64,000 nt of DNA from NCBI GenBank assembly GCA_964016985.1, contig OZ024830.1:58760104-58824103 (forward strand), in the 5' to 3' direction. This document shows, in pieces, positions 10,851 to 24,200 of the stretch. Each line of letters begins with the position of its first letter. Position 1 is the stretch's first letter. The DNA is from Anodontia alba (lineage: Eukaryota > Mollusca > Bivalvia > Lucinida > Lucinidae). The notes under the pieces are model-generated. The model was not told the DNA's origin. It saw nothing but the letters and a program-made list of their open reading frames with translations, and did no database searches. Made by a program: the position numbers and the translations under genes.

Positions 10851-13800
10851 TACATTGAATGGATTACTTAAATGTGGAATAAAACAGTGCAAGTATAAAA
10901 CATGTCTTGCTATATTTTATCTCTATTTGCCCTCTTTCGTTATCTGCCCAGACTAAAAGTAATGTTTCGCTATGTTCCCCCGTATTTCTATGTACCCGTC
11001 ACAGAGCTAAGCTACGAAGGGAAGTAACTCCACCTATGAAAATTATAAAAACGTTAATAAAATCTTTATTATTCAAATAAATTATTCCAAACTTGGCCAT
11101 ATTATCTGTTTATATATCATTTAACAGTGTATATGTCTAAATTTACACAAATCATAGTAAACTTGATAATATAGTTGGATTTCAGTAATTAATATTGAAT
11201 TTCGGTAGATTCCGAAATTGTAAAAAACGTTAATAAAATCGTCATTATTCCAAAAACAATCTTCCAAAATTGGCCATATTATCTGTTTATATATTATTTA
11301 ACAGTTTATATGTCTAAATTTACACAAATCATAGTAAACTTGATAATATACTTGGATTTCGGTAATTAAATATTGGATTCCGCTAGATTCTGATAAACCG
11401 AGTCAACTTGGCCTTTTCGGTAATCCAAATACCCCAGCATACCTACCTTTGGTCAACTGGTACCTTAGTCAACTCCTATGGGGTGCCGTTTTACTGTTAA
11501 TCCGTACTTATAGATATCCATATTTGATTTATGGATATCCCTAATTCGAAGTAGTGATATCCATAAATCAGCTGAATATTAGAATTATAGATGGTCACGG
11601 GTCAACTCGGCCTGTAACCAACTCGGCCCCCCCCCCCCCCCCCCCCCCCCCGCCCCCCCCCCATTGAATGGATTACTTAAATGTGGAATAAAACAGTGCA
11701 AGTATAAAACATGTCTTGCTATATTTTATCTCTATTTGCCCTCTTTCGTTATCTGCCCAGACTAAAAGTAATGTTTCGCTATGTTCCCCCGTATTTCTAT
11801 GTACCCGTCACAGAGCTAAGCTACGAAGGGAAGTAACTCCACCTATGAAAATTATAAAAACGTTAATAAAATCTTTATTATTCAAATAAATTATTCCAAA
11901 CTTGGCCATATTATCTGTTTATATATCATTTAACAGTGTATATGTCTAAATTTACACAAATCATGGTAAACTTGATAATATAGTTGGATTTCAGTAATTA
12001 ATATTGAATTTCGGTAGATTCCGAAATTGTAAAAAACGTTAATAAAATCGTTATTATTCCAAAAACAATCTTCCAAAATTGGCCATATTATCTGTTTATA
12101 TATTATTTAACAGTTTATATGTCTAAATTTACACAAATCATAGTAAACTTGATAATATACTTGGATTTCGGTAATTAAATATTGGATTCCGCTAGATTCT
12201 GGTAAACATTGGATTTCGGTAATCCAAATACCCCAGCATACCTACCTTTGGTCAACTGGTACCTTAGTCAACTCCTATGGGGTGCCGTTTTACTGTTAAT
12301 CCGTACTTATAGATATCCATATTTGATTTATGGATATCCCTAATTCGAAGTAGTGATATCCATAAATCAGCTGAATATTAGAATTATAGATGGTCACGGG
12401 TCAACTCGGCCTGTAACCAACTCGGCCCCCCCCCCCGCCGAGTCAACTTGGCCTTTGGTCAACTCGGCCTGTTTTGTAGGTTACACAAACACAATATCGC
12501 AACACACTTATTTGTTCAGTTATTCACATTAATATATACTTTATGACTTAATTGCTGTTTGTTTGTCTTTACGGATGTTATTTATAACAAAATTTATATT
12601 CTCTTATCCCCGAATTGCACTAATTAGTGATAGGTCAAGCTGAGCACTAATTAATGATGTGACATTATTTGCATATCTTAAAATTTTTAGGCAATTATAT
12701 TGTGTCCTTTTCAGGATACCAAACACTCTTGAAAGATCCGGTAAATAAATCAGAATGAATAAATAAACTTACAGTGTTCAGGTGGTGTTGTCTTCTTCTT
12801 TCGGACTACGTACGGGCTGTCTTTAAAGAGCAGTAAAACATTGCTTCATCATGTCGACCTGTCATGTTAGCCTATGGATGAGAAAAGGTTTTTATGCTTA
12901 AAAAAACTGTTCTCATCCATAGTCAGAGAATTCATTAACTCCAGATTTGGAGTAAGTTACTCCAACTTTTCATTTCTGACTCCAACTTTTTGGAAACTCT
13001 CAATAGATACGGTAAGTATGGTAAAACTCCAGCTTTTTCAGGAGGACAGCATTTTACTCCAATTTTCAAAATCCTAGTGATAGTTTTGCAACCATTACCA
13101 GTCATGTTTTTTTGTTTTTTGTTTTTTTTTCCTTCTTTTTCTTCTTTTTTTCTTTTAAATAGGCTCAAAGCGTGACGCATTGTGATATTATTGTTCCAGA
13201 ATAAATACCTCTATTTTATAATTTGTCTCAGATCTGAACCTGTTAACATTTTCAAACGACTTCTCCTCTGAAGCCGCTGAGCCAATTTTGCTCAAATTTC
13301 ATATGGAGCCTCCTTAGGGTTGGGGAATGGAAAATTGCTAAAATGGTCGCGGTCCGTTGTCCAAGATGGCCGTCATGCCCATATATGATAAAAACCTTTA
13401 AAAATCTTCTTCTCCAGAACCGCGAATGCCTTGGGGCTGAACCTTTGCAGGAATCATCAGGGAAGGGAGGTCTACCAAAATTGCTAAAAGAATTGTCGTG
13501 CGTTGACGTTTGACATTTTTACGGCAAGGTCAAGTTTGCTTCTTTATACATTTGTATTGGAAAAACCTTTAAAAATCTTCTTGTCCAAAACCGAGCATGC
13601 CTTTTGGCTGAATCTTTGCATATATCATCGGGAATGGGAGGGCTACCAAAATTGCTAAAATAATGGTCGTACATTGACATTTGACCTTTTTACGGTAAGG
13701 TCAATTTTGCTTCCTTATGCATTTGTATGGGGAAAATGTTCAGAATTTCAAACAAGTTCTTCTCTGGAGCCTCTGGGCCAATTTTGCTCAAATTTCATAT

Positions 13801-15220
13801 GGAGCCTCCTTAGGTAAGGGGAACGAAAGATTGCTAAAATGGTCACGGTTCGATGACCAAGATGGCCGCCATGCCCATATATGGTAAAAACCTTTAAAAA
13901 TCTTCTTTTCTAGAACCGAGGATGCTTTGGGGCTGAATCTTTGTGTAAATCATCGAGGACAGGGGGTCTACCAGAGTTGCTAAAATAATGGTCGTACATT
14001 GGCATTTGACCTTTTTACGGCAAGGTCAAGTTTGCTTCCGTATGCATTTGTATGGGAAAAACATTTAAAAATCTTATTCTCTAAAACCGAGGATGGCTTG
14101 TGGCTGAATCTTTGCATATATCATCTGGAACGGGCGGTCTACCAGTTTCTTAAGTAATTTTCATACATTGTACATTTAACCTTTTTATGGCGAGGTCAAG
14201 TTTGCTTCTGTATGCATTTGTATGAGCCCCATACATTTGTATGGAAAAAATGTTGATAATTTCAAATGGCTTTTCCTCTGAAGCCTCCGGGCCAGTGTTG
14301 CTCAAATTTCATGCGGAGCCTCCTTGGGCAGGAGAATGAAAGATTGCTAAAATGGGCATGGTCCATTGATCAAAATGGCTGCCATGCCCACATATGGTAA
14401 AAACCTTTAAAAATCTTCTTCTCCATAACCAAATAATCCCTGGGCCCTAATCTTTGCACAAATTCTAGGGCACGGGAGATCTACCAAAATTGCTAAAATG
14501 ATGTTTCTGTGTTGACATTTGACCTTTTTACCTCCAAGGTCAAATTTGTTTCCCCATTTGTATGGGCCATATACATTTATATTGAAAGTATCGAAGTGAC
14601 TTGTAGATCAACAGTAGTTAAAATTGTTCTGATTGGAAATCTACAATGTACATGTATATTAATGCCTATAATACTAATACACTGTTTGAAAAAGATAAAT
14701 TAATTTTGATAACCATAATATACAGTATAACCTCAATGGCTCAAACACGGGTGGCTTGTTTACCGTGGATGATTCGAACTCTTTTTTCAGTCCCTACAAA
14801 ATTCTTCCAATGGCTCAAGAAAACGAGTATTTAGGGATTTTTTTTTTCTTATTTTATCATCGAATTGTATGTTGTGTGTACTCATTAGAATTGCCTCATT
14901 GAGGCAATTCTAATGAGTACACCCAACATACAATCATTGTGTTGACAATCGAAAAGATTTCACTAAATTATTGCTATTTGTTTCCTGAAATGGTGCCATG
15001 ATTAACCCTCAGTGGCTCTAACTACCCATGTCTCGAACAAATTTCCATGGTCCCAAAGATGTTCAAGCCATTGAGGTTCAACTATATCTAAATTAAGATA
15101 TAAATAAAGGTAACATAAATAAAAGAAAAGTCAATACATTGTAAATTACTTTATTATTTGTTACTGGTCAATAAACCATCTACAGTATATACTTTGTAAA
15201 GCTGGCACAATAAATCAGAT

Positions 15221-15266
<46 letters not shown>

Positions 15267-18200
15267 TGTAAATTTTTTTCTCTTTACCCGTTACAAATAT
15301 AGCTTATTCCAGGTCACCTGTCCTGTAGGTATTTCTTTATTTCTATTTAAGATGTTATACATGGCTTGGGTCCCTTTCTTTTGTTGTAGCATGGGATAAA
15401 TATGTGTACGGAGTGAATGGACATGGTTGTTTATAAGTAATTTGTATATTTATATTTTTTAGGTACATTTTTATTCATTTTATTAAACCATTGTACTGTA
15501 AAAAGTTTGTTTGAATACCTGTTTTTTGCATAAATTCAGTTTGCTCATAGAATTCCCCATGTTCATTTATTAAGTCATTGACATATTTTATACCATTGTC
15601 GAACCAAGATCTATAATATATGTGTATTCCGCCAATCTGTATATTTTTGTTATAGTATATTGTCAATACATATTCCTCAGTTACACTAAAGTTTTCTTAT
15701 TTATATTTATTATTGACTGTAGGACATCCTTCCAAAATTGATTAGTTATTCTTTTAATTCTAGCTTCTACATATTTCATGTTTCCTGTTAATTCATCAAC
15801 TTTAATTTGTGATGTTATTAAAGCAAGTCATTTACTGTCTGTGGTTAAAAGCCTCCTTATCCAAGTAGATTTAAGAGCATCTATAAAAGCCCTTAAGTTA
15901 ATCATTTTTAAATCGGATAATTGATTGAATGATCCATAAATTCCAAAAAAAAAATATTGTTGCAGATTTGCTAATAATTGATCATTTGATGTCTGTGTCT
16001 TGTTAGTTTACCGTATTTACCCTTAATATTCAGACCTCTCACCTCCTTACCATACTTTATCTAAAATTTGAACAAGTACAATTTACCACCCAATGTTCTG
16101 ACTGCAAATAGCTGGATGAGTGCCAAAAAGTGTAGACCCTGATGAGATGCCATGTTTGATGGCATCATATCTGGGTCAACACTGTTTGCTCAGGCTGTCT
16201 GACCAAAAACATACAGTCAAGTACATGTATAATATATGGTAAGAGTCATGCTCAGACAGACAGGTAAAATTATGACAAAATCTTCAGTTATTACTAATCG
16301 ATTATCGATCACGATGACAGGACTGATAATCGATTATCTTTTCAGCTCTGATGAGCCAGCCTTAACATTTTTGCTGGCTATCACAATATTTTGAATTAAG
16401 ATATTAAAGGTTATATAAATAAAAGAAAAATCAATAAATGACTTTATTATTTGTTGCTGGTCAATAAACAATCTATATATTTTTGCTGGCTATCACCAGC
16501 GAACTTTTGCTGGAGACAGTAGGCTGTCAATAGCCACTTCTTTTTAATTAGCTTCATAGGTCCTGCGTGCACATTTCTAGACAATGTGTACAAAATTTTA
16601 TTACTCGATCATAAAGTTACAAAACAGATCTTTCATACAAAGTTAACCTCTTGCCCATGAAAATTGCTGTGTCTACAATCCGAAGGTGATAAAATGGCAC
16701 AAATTAAAAAAAATAACTGAAAAAAAAACCAAGTTCAATCCACAAACTGTCACATAATTGTTAACTCTTTTGAGTTAAAAAAAAAAAACATTTGTAGAAG
16801 TTATGCTTTTGACTGTTCTCAAGAACTTACATTGTGAGTATTCAGTATAAGTACCTCGAAGAATAATGAATACCACAACATATGTTTTTGTTCAGACTGG
16901 AGAGTTTAGAAAAATGTTATATGAATACAATTTCTTATCAGGAGCTATGAGATAACTTTTCATATAGCCTGGCTATTTTGTTTTTCTTTACAGTTTCATT
17001 GATAGACCTGAAATGGCAGAAGATCTTATACAAACCTACACCACGTTTGCTCACACATTGATTTCAGCTTCAGTTGGTAAGTTCAAAAGCAACTCTTTGT
17101 ATTTAACCCTTAAAGGGCTAATCACAACTGCATCAAACAACACTTTTGATTTTTTTCATTCTTCAGAGAAAACAAGTCTTGACATTTCGTGTGCATTGCT
17201 CTGCCATTGAAATGTTAAGACTTGTTTCTTTGAAAAATATTTGAAAATGTCATCATGCAGTATCATGCACATGTAAATATTTTTCCTATTTTTCCACCAA
17301 AACATATGTTATGAGTACTCAATTATAAGAGCCTTTGTTTTTGTGGGGAAATGTGTAAAATTGCAACTCTATTTCATAGAAAAATGAGATAACATGAATA
17401 ATTTTGGGTTGAAAAAAAAAGCACCTTTAGTGGAGCTACAAATAATAATATTAGAAATATGTATGCATACATGATGCAGTATTGTGCATGAGCCTAGTTG
17501 CTTCGGGGACACCACTGACCCGTATGACATTTCTCTAGGGACTTCAGAACATGAAATACTGACAAAGTGGTTGATTTCTGAGGGTCGCTTGGATCCCATG
17601 TTTTAAAGGGTCAGTAATGACTTTAAGTAATAGAAACTGTAAAGAAAATGGCCACAGACCCCCTCTTGGCATAACACTGCATGATGGGCACCTCTCCATG
17701 TCATTAATACCATATTCACCTAAATATTCAGACACCGTAGCTACTTACCATACTTGTCCTAAACTTTGACCAAGTCCATTTTACTATAGGGATCAAACAT
17801 GGTTTTTCATGCATTAACATTCGCCAGGTCCCGTGGGAGGTGTTGAAAACTGAGGCTGGAAGCCGTGGTTCTCAACACCTCCCAACTTCCCGAGGGACCT
17901 GGGGAATGTTAATGCATTGAAAAACCATGTTCGATTGCTATTATTGCATAAAAAATGAAAACATTTGCTGCGTTCCACATTATTTCTTGCGCTAGTTTGT
18001 ATCGCCTTTTCACCGATGTTTCGCAAAAGCAATTTCCATGGACTATGCTCGTTCTAGGGCCAGGCAGTACACATCTCTTTCCAGCAGCAAATCTGTGTTC
18101 CCGGTATGATCATATTGAAAGTTGCGAAGTCGTGCATTAACAGCGCGTGAATTGCCTTGTTAATACATGGCTTTTCGCCGGTTAATGCACAGCTGTTAAT

Positions 18201-21200
18201 AACGTGCAACACTGCTTTTTATGCAGTAATATCTGTTATTGTGTGGAAAACTGCTGGATGGATGACAGTGTAGACCTTGAACAGATGTCTTGTATAGATT
18301 TACAAAAAAAATAACATGGCTGTATAGTGTTTACACATGCATAAATTTCTTAACAAAATTACCCAAAGTAGTGGGACAGAAAGGCCTGAGCATACAGTGT
18401 AGATCTAGATCAAATGCAGCAGAATGTAGTGTCTGATCAGATTCTGCATTGTTTGCCACTTATGCACAAGTTGAGTATAAGCCCACTAGGGGGCAGGGGA
18501 TAGCAGGGACATAGCAGGGCTTAAGTGCGGTGATTTAATCTCTGATGAGTCCTGGCAGTGCCATAGAAGTGTTGGGGTATTCATTTCCTGCCCAAATGTT
18601 TTGCATACATAAAATAGAGCCACATCAACCTCAAATTTTAGTTTTCTAATAGCCTGGCTGCCGGCCTTGGTGGCTCAGTTGGATGCGCCGTCCGACTGGA
18701 GAGGTCGCGGGTTCAACCCCCGCCGAGGTCAGCAACATTCTTTCGTGGAGATTGATCATGAAATATTTTCTACGGTCATTCTCTTCCTTCCGCTGATTCA
18801 AGAAGGTCAGTTGTCAGTTTCTGGCAAAAAATTGTGCACAATACTGGTTAACCGCTTAGAGGACTAAGCCTGCCCAGTAAACGTGTGGTTAGGTAAACTG
18901 ACCGCGCTTGACATGACCCCATTGGGTTGACTGGGCCGTAAAACCTCAACACAAAAAAATAATAGCCTGGCTTATACTGTTAATGATACTTTACCTTTAA
19001 ATTTAGCTGTATCAAGTTAACCAGACCTTTTACCCTGAAAAAAATACAGATTGATTTTTGCAACAGAGAGCAGACTGTTCCAAGAAATAACAAATGCATC
19101 TGGGTGGAGGGACTTTTAGCAGGGATTTTACCGTGAATTTGTCCCAGCAGTGCAGGGCGTTTAGAGGACTTCCTCTTAATTTCTGTCAACCCACCCTATG
19201 CCACCCTTTCTTCTTTATATCCCCGGCATACAAAGTATGCTGAAGGGATATATAGTTTTTGTGAGTTCTGTTTGTTCATTCTTCCATCCATCCTTCTGTC
19301 CGTCCTTCTGTCTGTCCATCTGTGATTCCATCCATTAACCCTTTCTATAACCAAGTTTTACGTCAAAGTTTTTTGATTACTTATAACTTTGCAGCCACAG
19401 ATCAAAAACTTTTCATATTTGGTATGGGGGTACCTAAGAGGGTTTTCTTTCATTCTACCTCTATGAGCTCCTTGGGTCATGCCCCAGGGTGGGGCTAGAG
19501 GTCAAAATCAAGGACACCCCAATAAAGTACTAGATTGCGGTTTGTTTATACAAACAACTTCTTAATAAAAAAGGATGGGCATCAGACATGTTTATCACAT
19601 CAACATTCAGTGTAATTTGGTCAAGGTCATTGTGACCTTATTTTCATGCTTTAGTGATTTTGCCTTATGTTTTGAAGACTAAACCATGGATTAATGCCTC
19701 AATAAAGTAGTCTGTTGCAGTTTGTTTATTCAAACAATTTCTTAATAAAGAAGGATGGGCATCAGACATGTTTATCACATCAACATTTAGCAGGGCTTCC
19801 GTTAAGCTGACGAACGACGTATATTATGCCCTGAGATTGCCACAGGACGTCCAAATTGAACTTCAAAGACGTACCGCGGACTTCAGAAATTTCTTTTGTC
19901 AGTCCGAAATCAATACCCAAGATGTCCAAAAATTGTCAAAAGCCCACCCACTTTTAACGAGTTGTATGATGTTTGCCCCACCTACTTATCGGAAATTCAC
20001 TACCTGTGTAGACTGAGCTTAAAGGATGTCCCACTTTCCACTTGCGGGAGTTTTATTGACAGCCTTGTCAAGTGTCGCAGCACCCTTCTGACGGCTGTGT
20101 GATCACTGCGTGTATTTGTCAAGCGTGCTGAGTTGATTAATTGATGTTTGTATAATTAAACTTTCTCCTGCGACACCCGAAAATATTCGGTGAAATTATG
20201 TGAAGTCATTATTATTTTTTAATACTCGCGTCTTAAAATCTTAAATTATTATTTTCCTAAGAACTTGTGTCGTCTGAAAACACCTCCACACATCCGGGAG
20301 TTACCGAGTGAAATTCTATAAATAAATAAATAACAATTATGCACAGAACGCAAATTGAAGTCTATTCGAATTTAGAAGCTTATGTTTGTCATGACAGCAA
20401 AAGCAATTTTTCAAATGAAAAGAAAACATATTTTTCATCAAAATTTTTAGAAAACCCATTTCTAAATGTGTAGCCTTGTTCCGTTGCTCTGTTTACCAGC
20501 GCGGAAAAGACGCAAAGTAAGTCTAAATATAAGCAGTTTGCTATGGTTTTGTTTGCTTTTCTCCGCGAATGAACATATTCCTGTTGGTATTTCATCGAGA
20601 GCTGCCTTTTATTTGTTTGTTGTTGCACGAGTCGGAGCCTTTTCCCGTAATTTTGTGAAGTAAGCAACTCATTCGCTTGTGTTAATCAGCTTCAGTCCAA
20701 ACAAATTTCATTATATACATTTCTGCAAAATAATTTCAGCATAGTTTATTTTTAAGAAAACATGTTTTGGGTCTTTTCTCTCATGTAATTTATTTTCTTT
20801 TTTCTTTCTATGGGCTTTGAAACAAATGCGAAGTTGTACCCTCGAGGTTGTACCAATGTTGATGCTTTCCCTAAGGTCCGACATACAAGTACTGGCTTTC
20901 CAAAAAGATGCGATCGAATTTTAATAAGCAATAAGAAAAAAAAAAAGAATAGAAAAACTCTGGAAGGATAAGGACATTTTTAAGCGATAAGTACATTTTT
21001 AAAACACAGAGAAGTGTATATCATGATTCTGTGTGACACTGAAAGAAGAACCTACATGTATGTTCTACTAAAGAAAGGGCAGACCGCCATAGCACAGAAA
21101 AAAAGTGGGACTTCCTAGATTTTCCTGTGGGACTTCTAAATTGGAGGGGTAGGAAGTCTGGGACTTCCTGAGTCTGGAAGTTAATGGAAGCCCTGATTCA

Positions 21201-24200
21201 GTGTGATAAGGTCAAGGTCATTGTGATCTTATTTTCATGTTCCAGTGATTTTGCCTTATATCTTGAAGAATGTTTCATGGATAAATGTGTTACTTGGAAT
21301 ATTGTTTCTGTGAGACATCATAACAAATGTAGGTCACCATGATCTATATTTCATGGTCCAGTAATTTTGCCTGATATCTTAAATGTTATTTGATGTATGA
21401 GCATCATTATTTGGGATTATGAGTCAGTCTGATCCAGCAGTTGACCTAAAAGTAAATGTAGGTCACTGTGACCTATATTTCATGGTCCAGTGATTTTATT
21501 GTACATCTTGAAGACAATTTGATATGTATTACTATCATATTTTGGGATTATGTGACCTATATTTCATAGCCCCGTGATTTTGTCTTATTCCTCCACTGTT
21601 TGATACTTAAGTGTCATATTTACATATAATGACACAGTGTGACCCAAACTTTGACCTCAAAGTAAATATAAATCAGCATGACTTATATGATATAGTCTAG
21701 TGATTTTGCTTAATATCTCTTAGATTATTTAATGGATTAACATCATGGTTGGTATAATGGATCAGTGTGCCTATCAAATTAACTTCTCAAGTATATGTGG
21801 TCAGTGACCTATATTTTATGGTCCAGCAAATTTGCTTCATGTCTTGAAGACTGTTTACTCCAGAAAATTGGTACTTGGGATGATACATGTAGATCAGTGC
21901 CCCTCAGAGACTGACACTGTAAACTATATTTTGCCTTATATCATTGTCATTAACTCTAAGGTATTTTATAATAAAGAAATGGTGCCAGCCTGGGGTATTC
22001 ATGACCCTCTGGGCACTTGCTCTAGCCCTCTAGTGCCCAACCATAGAAGGCATTGTTCAAAAACTTTCATGTTACCCACAGTGACTTATTTTGGGAAGTA
22101 TATTACAAAACTACACTTGAATGTTTAGGAGGTCAAAGGTCACAGAGATACGTGTGTATCATATAAATTATGATACATTAGGCATTAAGTGTTCCCAAGC
22201 AAGGGTGAATAACTCCAGAATAAAATATCTTTTCGGATTTATTTGTGCCTTCGATATTTACATTTATTAAAAAGATTATTTTGGAAAATACATATCATTT
22301 TCTCTAGAAGTGTGGTTGGCAGGGCATTTTTTTTATTTTGAGCAAAAATTTTGCCCAGTGTATCATAATTATATGATACATCCAACTGTTTTTGCTTTGA
22401 TGGCTGAAAAAATATATTTTAAGTTAAACCATAGAATAATCAACTGGATTTTCTGATGACCTCACATCTTGACATACTTTATAGCATTAAATATCAACAA
22501 TATATTGAAATACCCTGGTCACAGCACAAACTATATGACTCATGTATCATACCGTATTCGATCTAATTACCACACATACCCCTATAAGCGCACAGTCAAG
22601 CAGTTCGTAGTCTTCAGATTACAGCCAGTATACTTTTTGTCTACTTCTTTGTAAAGGCATATGTTGTTGGTACACATTTGAATTGCATCAACTTGTCGAT
22701 GCAATTCAAATGGGTACCTACAACATATGCTTTTTATAATAAATAATAAATAAAAAAAAAAAAATAAAAATCTCATAAGCATCATTTGATAAGTCCTTTG
22801 CTGATTTTTTTTTAAATGAACCCTTGGTATAGGTAGGTACATATTTTACCACATTTGTTCAGTATTTTTGAAATACCTAAGCGCACAGTGAGCTAATTAT
22901 GTCGAATACGGTATATGATACTTGGGGCACTACAGGACTAGTTTGCTCTAAACTTGATCTTGGTTTCTGACAATCACTGAAGTGTAGAGAGGTGGTGCTA
23001 TTCCATTTTAAATTCTACAGCACTTCAGAAACTCATAAAACCTTCATCTGATTGCAGTAAAACCTATATGTATATGTCACAAATTGGAAACCTCTCCAAG
23101 ACACCGGCACCTGTCTTCAAAATTCCACTACAGTTCCCATCTGAAAAAGTTTCTCCAAAAATGTATATTTAAAATTATCCCGGAAATTCAACTTGCTAAA
23201 AGATAAAAATTTGGAAGCAGATTCTTTCCTTAACCAAAATTGACCCCTAAATGGGTAACTGGCAAACAGTGCAGACCATGAAATGATGCTGCAGAACACA
23301 GTATCTGATCAGGATCTCCACTGTTTGCAAATACTTCAACCACTTTTTTTTCAAAATATCTACCTAAAATCGAAAATGGACTCTCCCAGTTTAAAGTGTG
23401 GGAGAGTTTATTCAGTCTTTAATGGGTTTTCAGAATGGAGGAAACAGCATAATAATTACTTCCCTGATAGGTATCAATTCCCCTTACTCTATATCAGAAA
23501 CATTCAGACACTACAACCTCTTTATAACATGGTTCGTTATAACACAATTTTGGATATAACACGGTTCAAAGATGGATCCCAAAAATGTATAGATTATATT
23601 GAAAAATGACCATAAATGGTCTTTTTTCAATATAATCTGTACATTTTTGTTTCGATATAACATGGTTGCTTAACTAACACGGTTTATACTATGGACCCCT
23701 ACAGTAGTGTTATAAAGAGGTTTAGGTGTATTTGGTGATAATTTTGGGATAATTTTTTATATCTCCACAAAGACATACATGTTTGTAGTTGCCTTGGCAA
23801 GGCACTTCAAATGAGTACCCACAACAGATGTTTTTATGGAGAACTGGAGAAAATTTTCTCATAATTATCATCAGATACTCCTCTTTAACAATTCCTCTGA
23901 ACATTGTAGCTGACTGATTTTGCATACACACTTTTGAAGACTGGGGTGTACCATAGTTCGAGGGTTGAGCGCAAGACTGTTGTAACTCAAACATATTTTT
24001 GAAACCCTTGTTTAGGGGCAACTTTGACTCCTTTATAAACAATGCAAATTTAGGTGCCATTGCTCATACGAGCAATGGCACCTAAAGTCCATTGTTTACA
24101 AAAAAATGTTGTAATCTTCATAATGCCTTCATGGTGAGGAGATTAAGTTTGGGGACAAAACAACTATCTGACTTGCTACAGTCTTGCGATCAACCCTCGA

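Noticed and set aside
19768..20102. Frames inside the 1.4 kb transposon as a possible transposase
   Set aside because: Too short, no catalytic motif visible, and two overlapping frames of similar quality.
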